Positions 38,122 to 45,260 of a DNA stretch of 64,000 nucleotides are shown here, piece after piece (position 1 is the stretch's first letter; each line of letters opens with the position of its first letter). The notes below the pieces were generated by a model that was not told the origin of the DNA, made no database searches, and saw only the letters and a list, made by a program, of their open reading frames with translations. Location: positions 930,001-994,000 of the forward strand of contig NZ_CP043473.1 in NCBI RefSeq assembly GCF_008275125.1, written 5' to 3'. This DNA is from Chromobacterium paludis. GTDB taxonomy: Bacteria; Pseudomonadota; Gammaproteobacteria; Burkholderiales; Chromobacteriaceae. Both the position numbers and the translations under genes were made by a program.

Positions 38122-38808
38122 CTAAATAAAAATACAAAATAGGAAAAGACCACCCAATCCTAAAATAGAAAAAACATACAACACAATTTTATGAAAATAC
38201 AATCCAAGCACACCGAGACGTGGCAATTTTAACTTAAAAGCGCCCCTAACAACGAAATCAAACCCATATTTAAAAAACAAAGCATAGACAATCACAAATG
38301 AAAGAAATGAAACCACAGGCTGCCATTCAAAACCCTTTAATATATGAAGGTAATCCACAAGAATTATATCTGGAATTAGCACGTAAGCAGGAAAGCCAAG
38401 CCGCCACTGACTAGTTTTTCTTTCCAACATCCACGCAGGAAAATAAAACCAAATACTTACTCCAACACCCAAGACCCTCATCAGCATATAGCCATCATTC
38501 GCAAATAACCCCATGCTGATTATAAAAATTAATTTTAACGTATAGAAATACCAAAAACACCTCAACCACCAAAAATGCTGCCTGGCAAAATCTTCTATAA
38601 AATTAGTAAAAAATATACCAAGGAAAACTGAAGAAATAAGGAAAAACAATAACAAATAACCCTGAAATACTAGATAGTCGAATCCTTTGAAATGAGGGCG
38701 TGTCACAGCGCAACAAATAATCCCCAAAAGAAATGAAGCTGAAAATAAAAACACACAACTCAAAATATATAAAACAACCTTTATATTTACACCTTTAGCA
38801 TAAACCAT
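38122..38808 (-). CDS. Hypothetical AT-rich membrane protein
   Basis: A protein of about 228 residues with some six to seven hydrophobic segments and many Phe, Leu, Ile and Trp residues. I do not recognise the family. The ATG at 38808 has AAGGA 9 bases upstream, so it is preferred to a TTG at 38814. The gene is far more AT-rich than the surrounding chromosome and is isolated between IS remnants, which suggests transfer. It is on the same strand as the T6SS effector/immunity genes further right, so an orphan immunity or toxin-associated membrane protein is possible, but that is a guess. Confidence 0.6.
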   Translation of the reverse strand: MVYAKGVNIKVVLYILSCVFLFSASFLLGIICCAVTRPHFKGFDYLVFQGYLLLFFLISSVFLGIFFTNFIEDFARQHFWWLRCFWYFYTLKLIFIISMGLFANDGYMLMRVLGVGVSIWFYFPAWMLERKTSQWRLGFPAYVLIPDIILVDYLHILKGFEWQPVVSFLSFVIVYALFFKYGFDFVVRGAFKLKLPRLGVLGLYFHKIVLYVFSILGLGGLFLFCIFI

Positions 38809-38936
38809 GAGCAATAATCCTTGCGAAGCCGGCAGGTAGATTCAGCTAAACCAAACCTCTTGAAATGACAAACAATTATACACTATCACCTTTGCCTGTG
38901 GGTGACCCTGTGCGCAACCGCCGCAGGGCAATGACA

Positions 38937-38964
38937 AAGCGCCTCTTGCTGGAGGCGCTTGTTT
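38937..38964 (-). terminator. Hairpin terminator downstream of the 39044 gene
   Basis: A perfect 9 bp stem AAGCGCCTC / GAGGCGCTT (38937-38945 with 38952-38960) with a 6-base loop. T-runs are short on both strands (TTGTTT on plus, TTTGTC on minus). It lies between the two orphan minus-strand genes. Confidence 0.5.
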
Positions 38965-39014
38965 GGTTCTGCGATGATATGGGCGGCTGTCATTGCGCTT
39001 TCATCCTGCAAAGC

Positions 39015-39077
39015 TGGTGGATCGCCCCTTCGGGGTATCCACCCTACGAGCTTTGTGACACCAGGGGTACGTGGTCG
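39015..39077 (+). repeat. REP-like hairpin repeat, copy 2
   Basis: GGTGGATCGCCCC-TTC-GGGGTATCCACC with the tail CTACGAGCTTTGTGACACC. Its right half supplies the stop codon and last residues of the minus-strand gene 39044-39451, so it inserted into or arose at that gene's 3' end. Confidence 0.8.
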
Positions 39078-39451
39078 ATCTCGAGTATATCTGGGGGCGA
39101 ATCTGATAGGACACTGACACAGTGATTTTGCCCGGCCACAAAATACTCTGGCAAATTCGGATTTGTTTCGCGGCAAAGAAATCCTTCTCGTTGGAACTCC
39201 TGATCTTTCCATCCACCCGACAGGATCCTGAAGATTCGGCCATTTTGGCTAGAGCAAACCGGCCAGAACTCAAGTAAGTCACCCTCATCAAGAACCCTTA
39301 GCCCAATCGCACCATCAAAATGAATGCGCCAGCGATTTCTAGATGAACCCGACTGAACGACAACATCCACGCCGCTACAGGTAAAAGTGGTGGAAAGAAC
39401 CTCTATGTCATGTGGCAAAACAGGAATCGTTTCAAGTCGTTCTGCGAACAT
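39044..39451 (-). CDS. Hypothetical protein with REP-derived C-terminus
   Basis: A 135-residue soluble protein, rather acidic, with no signal peptide or membrane segment. I do not recognise a catalytic motif. Its size, composition (DGAIGLRVLDEGDLLEFWP, LPEYFVAGQNHCVSVLS) and place beside T6SS cargo genes resemble small immunity proteins, but no family can be named. The last ten or so residues (about DHVPLVSQSS) and the TAG lie in REP copy 2, so the natural C-terminus may be lost. There is no strong ribosome site before the ATG. Confidence 0.55.
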   Translation of the reverse strand: MFAERLETIPVLPHDIEVLSTTFTCSGVDVVVQSGSSRNRWRIHFDGAIGLRVLDEGDLLEFWPVCSSQNGRIFRILSGGWKDQEFQREGFLCRETNPNLPEYFVAGQNHCVSVLSDSPPDILEIDHVPLVSQSS

Positions 39452-39531
39452 GAATCTATACCTAATCTAGTAATTAATCACTCGGATATCGAGTTCCAAT
39501 CTATAGCCTTACCTGTCTTTCAGTCAACAAG

Positions 39532-39591
39532 CGGTGGATCACCCCTGTGGGGCATCCACCCTACGAGCTTCGCGATATCCGGGGTACGCGG
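39532..39591 (+). repeat. REP-like hairpin repeat, copy 3
   Basis: GGTGGATCACCCC-TGT-GGGGCATCCACC with the tail CTACGAGCTTCGCGATATCC and GGGGTACGCGG. The ISAs1-family element is inserted in the final GGTACGCGG, which is duplicated on its far side. Confidence 0.8.
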
Positions 39592-40789
39592 CAGGGCAAT
39601 CGCACCTTCACGTCATAAAGGCGACATGCCCAGCAACTCAGCCAAGGCCTCATCATCCCAGCCGGCACGCTTGCGTCGCACCCGCATGCTTTTCTTGGCC
39701 TGATACGGCGAACTACGCAGCAGGTTGAGCGCGAATTTCAGCAGCAGCGCAAAATTCTGCGGTCCATGATCTTCGCGCAATGGGCAGTTATCTTCCCGAA
39801 AAATCACATCCAGACACCAATGCAGGCCGTTTTCGATCGCCCAATGACGGCGCACCGCCTGCGCCAGCTCTTCCGCGCTCAACGCGCGCGACGACAAATA
39901 ATAGCGCTGCTCCAGCGCCGATTGTCCGCGACCATCCAGCCGCACCGAATCCACGCGACCCACTGTTTGGCAGCCGGGCCAGGCCTGAGCGTCGACAATG
40001 CCGTCCGCCCGGGCTGTCACCACATGTTGCAACACCGTGCGGCCATGCCCTTTTTGCGCGCTGGCCACTCGCTCGGTGGGATGGTCATGCAGCGCGCACG
40101 CTACGGCCTGACGTAGCTTGGGCTGGTTCTCCTTCACCGCCAGCAAATAGTCCGCTTTACGCGCCACGATGGTCTTGGCAACCTCTTTCTGGCAGCCCAT
40201 CGCATCCAGGCTGACCAGACAGCCCTCCACATCCAGTGCGGCCAGCAACGCCGGAATCGCAGTGATTTCATTGCTTTTGTCGGCGACTTTCTCCTGCCCC
40301 AGCGCCAAGCCCAGTTCGGTGGCGAAGGCGCTGACCATGTGCACCGGGCTGTGCGCGCCGCGAGCGGTGCCGCGCAGGCATTTGCCATCGATGGCGATCT
40401 GCTGGAACGAGCCCAGCAGTCCTTGCGTCCAGCTGCGGAAGGCGTTCTCGAACTGCTTGGGATCCAGCAGTCGGAACACGCGGTTGACGGTATCGTGAGA
40501 AGGAATGCCATTCTTCAACGGCAGGAAGCGCCGCAGCCAAGCTTCCTTAACCTCAGCCCACTCGACCGCCTCCACAAAGCTCTCCGCCCCCGCGAAGATG
40601 GCGCACACGGCAATCACCAGAATTTCGTCCAGCGGATGGGCGATGTAGCGCCCGGTCCTCGGCTCGGGCACCTCGGCCAAATGTTCCATCAACGTTCCCA
40701 TCCCGCACCGGTAAAACCTGGGAGTTCACCTCAAGTCTGGGTGGGTTGGCAAGTCTGTTTGCTTATGACAATAAGGTGCGATTGCCCTG
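39592..40789 (-). mobile_element. Intact ISAs1-family insertion sequence, 1198 bp
   Basis: The ends CAGGGCAATCGCACCTT (39592-39608) and AAGGTGCGATTGCCCTG (40773-40789) are perfect 17 bp inverted repeats. The 9-base target GGTACGCGG occurs at 39583-39591 and again at 40790-40798. With one full transposase inside, this is a recent, probably active copy. Confidence 0.95.
39613..40701 (-). CDS. ISAs1-family transposase
   Basis: A 362-residue DDE transposase, full length and uninterrupted. Marks are DPRxxR-like EVPEPRTGRYIAHPLDEILVIAVCAIFAGAESF at the start, AIDGKCLRGT (first Asp), SLDAMGCQKEVAKTIVARKADYLLAVKENQPKL (second Asp) and RRHWAIENGLHWCLDVIFREDNCPLREDHGPQNFALLLKFALNLL (Glu region), all typical of ISAs1. 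An alternative ATG is at 40689. Confidence 0.95.
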   Translation of the reverse strand: MGTLMEHLAEVPEPRTGRYIAHPLDEILVIAVCAIFAGAESFVEAVEWAEVKEAWLRRFLPLKNGIPSHDTVNRVFRLLDPKQFENAFRSWTQGLLGSFQQIAIDGKCLRGTARGAHSPVHMVSAFATELGLALGQEKVADKSNEITAIPALLAALDVEGCLVSLDAMGCQKEVAKTIVARKADYLLAVKENQPKLRQAVACALHDHPTERVASAQKGHGRTVLQHVVTARADGIVDAQAWPGCQTVGRVDSVRLDGRGQSALEQRYYLSSRALSAEELAQAVRRHWAIENGLHWCLDVIFREDNCPLREDHGPQNFALLLKFALNLLRSSPYQAKKSMRVRRKRAGWDDEALAELLGMSPL

Positions 40790-40798
40790 GGTACGCGG

Positions 40799-41612
40799 TG
40801 CTGCCGTTCACGAAAGCCGGCGTGTCATAGCCCTTGTCCGCGCCGACGGTGCTGCCTTTCTTGGCATTGCGCAGCAACAGGTTCAGCGCTTCGATGTTTT
40901 CGGCGTGGCCATTGACCTCGGACACCGAGACGTCCACCACCAGACCGTTGCGGTTCTCGGTCAGGATATGGGCCATATGGCACAAGCGGCTGGCGTCGCC
41001 GGCGCTCTTGCGGGCCAGTCGCGCTTCCGGATCGGTTCGCGATTGATGCGTCTGGTTGCTTCGCTTCTCGCCCCGGAAATCGACGTCCGGGTTGCGCCCT
41101 GCGGGTGGGGACGTGTCGTCATCCTTGTGAACAAAGCTTTTGTGCGAAGCCCAGGCATCGATCAGCGTGCCGTCGACGCTGAAATGTTCGTCGCTGGTGA
41201 GCTTGCCCCACTCGGCCAGGCTGCGTACGCGAATGAAGAAGGCGCGGGCGACGTCTTCGGTAAACAAGCGGTCGCGATTTTGCGAGAAGGTCGAGTGATC
41301 CCATACGCGGGGATCGGCGGAAAGGCCGACGAACCAGCGAAACAGCAGGTTGTAGTCCAGTTGCTCGACCAGCAGCCGCTCGGAGCGGATGGTGTAGAGC
41401 ACTTGCAGCAGGGAGGCGCGCAGCAGATGTTCGGGCGGAGTCGAAGGCCGCCCGACTCGGGAATACAAGCTATCGAAGATGTCATTCATCGAGCCGAGCA
41501 CCAGGTCGACCATCTGGCGGATCTTGCGCAGCGGGTGATTGGCCGGGATGCGATCTTCCAGCTGCACATAGCTGAACAGGTTCGTCTGACTGTCGTTGCG
41601 GACGCCTCTCAT
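40799..41612 (-). pseudogene. Truncated IS5-like transposase
   Basis: The minus-strand reading starts MRGVRNDSQTNLFSYVQLEDR and has the N-terminal dimerisation-like part, DEHFSVDGTLIDAWASHKSF (first Asp) and VGADKGYDTPAFVNG (second Asp), then stops matching. The 3' third with the catalytic Glu is missing: at about 40799 the gene joins the tail of REP copy 3, later split by ISAs1. The frame runs on to 40731 through the end of ISAs1, so the protein would end in foreign residues. It is inactive. Confidence 0.85.
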
Positions 41613-41708
41613 CGGGTGCTTTCGCGGCTCGTTGGATGTTGATAATTATACCAAATGAATGGCTGTTGGTTTTTCAACGGCCTGCTAGTCTTTCATGGGT
41701 ATTTATTT

Positions 41709-42269
41709 TTAATTATGTTTATTTATTTGCAAAGCATTATACATGCGCTGCTGTTGAGCTAGTGGCAGTTTTTTTACATAATCTACAGGCTTTTGACCAT
41801 ATTTGTCTTGCTCGTCTAGAGATGCTCCATGATTAACTAAGAAAGATGTTATGGTAGGTGTTGATTTTAAAATGGAAAACATGAGCATTGTTATTTCAGA
41901 GGTGCGTGTGTATGCGTTTGTGTTCGCGCCATGTGCAATTAAGAGCTTTGCTATGTCGATGTCTTTAATGTTTATCGCGTAGTAAAGGGGAGTTTTCCCA
42001 TCGTAACCATCATAATTTACGTCGCCTCCAGCATTAATTATGGCAGAACTGGCATCTTTGTTTCTTGCCTCTATGGCATATACTAGTGGAGTTTTAGATA
42101 GATTGTCTAACTCTTGATTAATGTCGCACTTTTCGTTTTTTATGTAATTTGCTACAGATTGTGCTGTCCCATTTTTTAGTAACGTTTTCCATTCGGATGG
42201 ACTGCACGCGGAAATAGCATTTTGGATGTTGAAAATCATAAATGCCATTAGAATAATTCTGAATTTCAT
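41709..42269 (-). CDS. Secreted ankyrin-repeat protein, candidate immunity protein
   Basis: A 186-residue protein with a signal peptide (MKFRIILMAFMIFNIQNAISA, cleavage near 21) and about four ankyrin repeats (TPLVYAIEARNKDASSAIINAGGDVN, TPLYYAINIKDIDIAKLLIAHGANTN and so on). The ATG overlaps the displaced stop of the effector gene upstream as ATGA (see 42266-42529). Tight coupling to a putative peptidoglycan-active T6SS effector and a periplasmic address make it the likely immunity protein that protects the producer's cell wall. It is AT-rich, as is the end of the effector gene. Confidence 0.7.
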   Translation of the reverse strand: MKFRIILMAFMIFNIQNAISACSPSEWKTLLKNGTAQSVANYIKNEKCDINQELDNLSKTPLVYAIEARNKDASSAIINAGGDVNYDGYDGKTPLYYAINIKDIDIAKLLIAHGANTNAYTRTSEITMLMFSILKSTPTITSFLVNHGASLDEQDKYGQKPVDYVKKLPLAQQQRMYNALQINKHN

Positions 42270-42529
42270 TCTGAAAAACTCCTAAAGTACTTTATCCATG
42301 TATCGTAAGGTCTGCTATTCTGAACTGGAAAATATGTCCAAGGGGTGTATCTAAGTTTTGCATATTCAGATGCAGTTCGAGCAGTGTATAAATATCCCTT
42401 CTTCATTTCATTTGAATCTTCTTTGCTTATTTTTACGCCGTTTTTTCCAACAGCATTTTCCTCGGCGGATTCTGGGTCGTAATTTATTGGAAATGAGACT
42501 ATTTTATTTTTTCCTTCATCAAATTTTTT
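42266..42529 (-). other. Displaced 3' end of the T6SS effector gene
   Basis: After the A6 tract (plus strand T6, 42524-42529) the effector frame ends within 13 codons. If one A is added, the reading continues for 87 codons (KFDEGKNKIVSFPINYD ... YLYTARTASEYAKLRYTPW ... WIKYFRSFSE) to a TGA at 42266-42268 that overlaps the ankyrin ATG. The composition and the clean overlap show this is the natural C-terminus. Confidence 0.8.
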
Positions 42530-44025
42530 CGATATATTTTTGCAGACTTTTCAATAGATTCGGCAATGCCCATTGATGAAGGTGCACCGCCTGGCCCTAC
42601 TCCCATTAATTTATTGTAACCGCCCCTTTTGGCCCAGCCTTGTTCTTGTTTCATTGTTGCTAGTAGAACCTTTGGGTTCAGCTTGTAGTTTTGCGCTGCC
42701 TTGAAAACGAGCACATCAGCTTTGTAGCTTTCAACTAACACTGGATTATTGGCTGTAATAATCTTAGTGATTTGATCCTGACTCAGTGCATTACAATCCT
42801 CGAACTCTTCATCCGGGATTGGCATTTCCAAAGGGTTTCTATCCTTTGGTACTTCAACTTTGGATACGGGTTTGCGCTTTTTGTTATGGTGTTTATGTGT
42901 CTTAGATTGAGTATGGTCAATATCTGGTTCGTGATGATCTGAATCCGGCCGTGACATGCCATCGCACAATATTTTTGGGCTTATCACGCATAGGTATTTG
43001 TGAAACACGCTCTCTTCTGCCTGCACAGATGGTAGCTTCTTGGCATCACCTACCGGCCCCTTCACCTTTACGCTGATCTTGTTCTTGGGATCGTGGCCAT
43101 ATAGCGCACCGGTGTCGCCATCTTGGTCGGTTTTCCCGGTGATGGTCTGGTCGCCGTGACGGATTTCATACCAGACATCGATCATCGGTTGAAGAATGCG
43201 ATCAAGAAATTTAACCTGGATTTTGGTCTCGTCTGCGATCTGGTGACCATCCAGCAGCGCGTAGACCACGGCGCGTTTTCCATCAGTTGCCGGTTTTGCG
43301 ACTAACTCGTTATTGACGGTACCGGCCAAGCTGTAATCTTGCTCCAAGATTTTCAACAGTCGAATGTAGTTATCCAGGCCCTTTACCGTTTGGCAGCCTT
43401 CGCTCCAATTGCTGGTGCGGTTGTTCGGGCCTTCGCCACCGTAGTGAATGTTGTGCTCGTAGGTTGTTGATGGAGCGTTGGGCTGGTCCGGGCTGAATTC
43501 ATATGTCGGAGCCTTGGAGCTGCCAGTGTTTTGGGCACGGAAGGCTAGTCCCTTGACTATCCTTAGTGCTCGGTAGTTGTGGCGCTGGGCGAAATGGTGT
43601 GTCCTCTGCATTTCTGCGAGGCTGGCATGGTCGTGGTAGGACGATATCTTGTGATTGCCTAGCCGGTACTGATACAGGCCATTGATCAGCACCCGGCCTG
43701 CCAGCTGGCCGTTCTGTTTACTATAGGGTTCAGTGTTGAATTCGAACTCGGCGACTTTTTTCTGCCCAGACTCATCCTTATAGACGACGAACAGCGTGTC
43801 GTCGAAGACCTTGTTGCTGTCTTTGACTACCTTGCCGTGGTCGAAGCCGCGCGCGCCTATCAGATTGACTCGACTATTGGCGGTCTCGAATGCAAAGCCG
43901 TCGACATTGTTCTTGCCGTTGGCGGCGGCATGATGTTCGAACAGCCGATGCAGGATATCGTACTTTTGTTCTTCGCTGTATTTGCCGAAGTCGAAGTCCT
44001 TGTACTTTTCTACTTGGTTGCCCAT
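42499..44025 (-). CDS. Putative T6SS peptidoglycan-active effector (3' frameshift)
   Basis: As read, the protein has 508 residues. The N-terminal half (about 1-230) contains HYGGEGPNNRTSNWSEGCQTVKG, an S-x-G-C-Q-type motif known from cell-wall peptidases and L,D-transpeptidase-like enzymes. The middle (about 240-330) looks like a beta-rich linker with IADETKIQVKFLDRILQPMIDVWYEIRHG and DGDTGALYGHDP. A His/Lys-rich low-complexity hinge follows (about 355-385). The C-terminal part (about 405 on) resembles lysozyme/glucosaminidase folds: FKAAQNYKLNPKVLLATMKQEQGWAKRGGYNKLMGVGPGG. It lies in the vgrG1 cargo operon, so delivery by VgrG1 is likely. No signal peptide is present, as expected for T6SS cargo. 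The start has GGAGG and overlaps the gene before by 16 bases. The end is altered by a one-base slip. Confidence 0.7.
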   Translation of the reverse strand: MGNQVEKYKDFDFGKYSEEQKYDILHRLFEHHAAANGKNNVDGFAFETANSRVNLIGARGFDHGKVVKDSNKVFDDTLFVVYKDESGQKKVAEFEFNTEPYSKQNGQLAGRVLINGLYQYRLGNHKISSYHDHASLAEMQRTHHFAQRHNYRALRIVKGLAFRAQNTGSSKAPTYEFSPDQPNAPSTTYEHNIHYGGEGPNNRTSNWSEGCQTVKGLDNYIRLLKILEQDYSLAGTVNNELVAKPATDGKRAVVYALLDGHQIADETKIQVKFLDRILQPMIDVWYEIRHGDQTITGKTDQDGDTGALYGHDPKNKISVKVKGPVGDAKKLPSVQAEESVFHKYLCVISPKILCDGMSRPDSDHHEPDIDHTQSKTHKHHNKKRKPVSKVEVPKDRNPLEMPIPDEEFEDCNALSQDQITKIITANNPVLVESYKADVLVFKAAQNYKLNPKVLLATMKQEQGWAKRGGYNKLMGVGPGGAPSSMGIAESIEKSAKIYRKNLMKEKIK

Positions 44026-45260
44026 TGCGCCTCCTGATGGCCGGCTGGGCCGTAGATGCTCAGCTGGTAGCCGTCCTTGTAGGGTGTGAACTGCGGGCGG
44101 GCGTAGGCGAAGAAGAAGTAGGGGCTGGCTTGGGGCTGAAGATAGGCTTTGTCGAAGCCGTCAGTCCGATTGGCGAGAAACGCTTGGGTCAGCGCCAGAC
44201 CAGACAGCGCCTGCAACTGACCTCCGGCATTCTTGCCGAGAATCAGCTCATTGTTCGCCACGTCGGCCGCTGACAGACGTAGCCGTCTGTTGTTTCCAGT
44301 GCCGCTGGCTTGCGCATCGCGTAGTGCGATTGCGAATGGAACCTGGTATTGCCGGCTTGCCGGGTCCTTTCGGCTCAGGATGACATCGTCGACGCCCTGG
44401 TCGGCCTGACCTTGCTGCAATTTCGCGGCCTGGCTGGTACAGGCGTGATTGCTTAGCAGGGGCCAGGGGTTTTCCTCGGTGTAAACCAAGCAGTGCGAGG
44501 CTCCCACTAGCTGCTTGGAGGCCTTGTCCAGATTGCGCGTGATGAAGCGGGCCAGTCGGAATTCGGCGCTGCTCTGGTCTGCTTGTCGGTCTAGCAGCCG
44601 GAGCTTGCTGACGGCGACATCCGTAAATTTCGCTCCCGGCTCGATGGCGGAAATCTTCAGCTCTAGTTTGGCGATTTGGGCACCGCCAGCATTGACCAGC
44701 AGCAGGCGTTCTGCCGAGTTCAGCGCATTGTCCGATTTGCCAGTGATCTTGTCGTCGGACTGATTGCTGAAGGCCACCGTTTTCAGCTCCCGCTGCAACT
44801 GCGGCAGCGAATATTCGCGCGCATGGTAGCTGAGGGCGAAGCGGCGCGTTTCGAACGGCTTGTCCTCATGCGACCGGTACAGGCTGATGGTGACACTCTT
44901 CGGCGAAGCGTTCTGGAACTGGGTAGCCGCCGATTTGGCGTAGCCCGGCGTCAGCGCGACGGCGAACAGCGAGCTCGGCTTCATCAGCGTCAGTGTCAGT
45001 GTTGCCGGATTGGCGATCTGTTCAGAGTCGCGGGATATCGGCTCTCCGTGGAAAACCCAGGCCTTGGCCGGGCTGGGGTCGAACAGGTTCTTCGCCGAAT
45101 ATTGCACCGGCGTCGAGCCTGCCAGCGTCTGGCTGGCATGAAGCTGCAGCATGTTCCAGCCCAGGTTGACCGAAACGTCTTCCGCCTGGTTGGCAGCGTC
45201 GGCGGGGGGAGTAGACAGCGCCAGCGTAGCGATGGCGATAAAAGCATAGCGATGGTTCAT
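44010..45260 (-). CDS. Periplasmic discoidin-like protein of the vgrG1 cargo operon
   Basis: A 416-residue secreted protein with a signal peptide (MNHRYAFIAIATLALSTPPADA, cleavage near 22). The region from about 30 to 200 (ASQTLAGSTPVQYSAKNLFDPSPAKAWVFHGEP ... FAVALTPGYAKSAATQFQNASPKSVTISLY) looks like the discoidin-type beta-sandwich called the NADase-type glycan-binding domain. The rest is not recognised. Its ATG overlaps the vgrG1 stop by one base (TAATG), and its end overlaps the effector start. A place between vgrG and effector suits an adaptor or an immunity protein; the signal peptide favours a periplasmic protective or glycan-binding role. Function unknown. Confidence 0.65.
   Translation of the reverse strand: MNHRYAFIAIATLALSTPPADAANQAEDVSVNLGWNMLQLHASQTLAGSTPVQYSAKNLFDPSPAKAWVFHGEPISRDSEQIANPATLTLTLMKPSSLFAVALTPGYAKSAATQFQNASPKSVTISLYRSHEDKPFETRRFALSYHAREYSLPQLQRELKTVAFSNQSDDKITGKSDNALNSAERLLLVNAGGAQIAKLELKISAIEPGAKFTDVAVSKLRLLDRQADQSSAEFRLARFITRNLDKASKQLVGASHCLVYTEENPWPLLSNHACTSQAAKLQQGQADQGVDDVILSRKDPASRQYQVPFAIALRDAQASGTGNNRRLRLSAADVANNELILGKNAGGQLQALSGLALTQAFLANRTDGFDKAYLQPQASPYFFFAYARPQFTPYKDGYQLSIYGPAGHQEAQWATK

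Noticed and set aside
38865..39125. Small plus-strand frame through REP copy 2
   Set aside because: It is composed of hairpin and REP sequence and overlaps a better minus-strand gene; the same SCKAGGSP/LQSWWIAPSG-type peptide recurs at each REP copy, showing it comes from the repeat.
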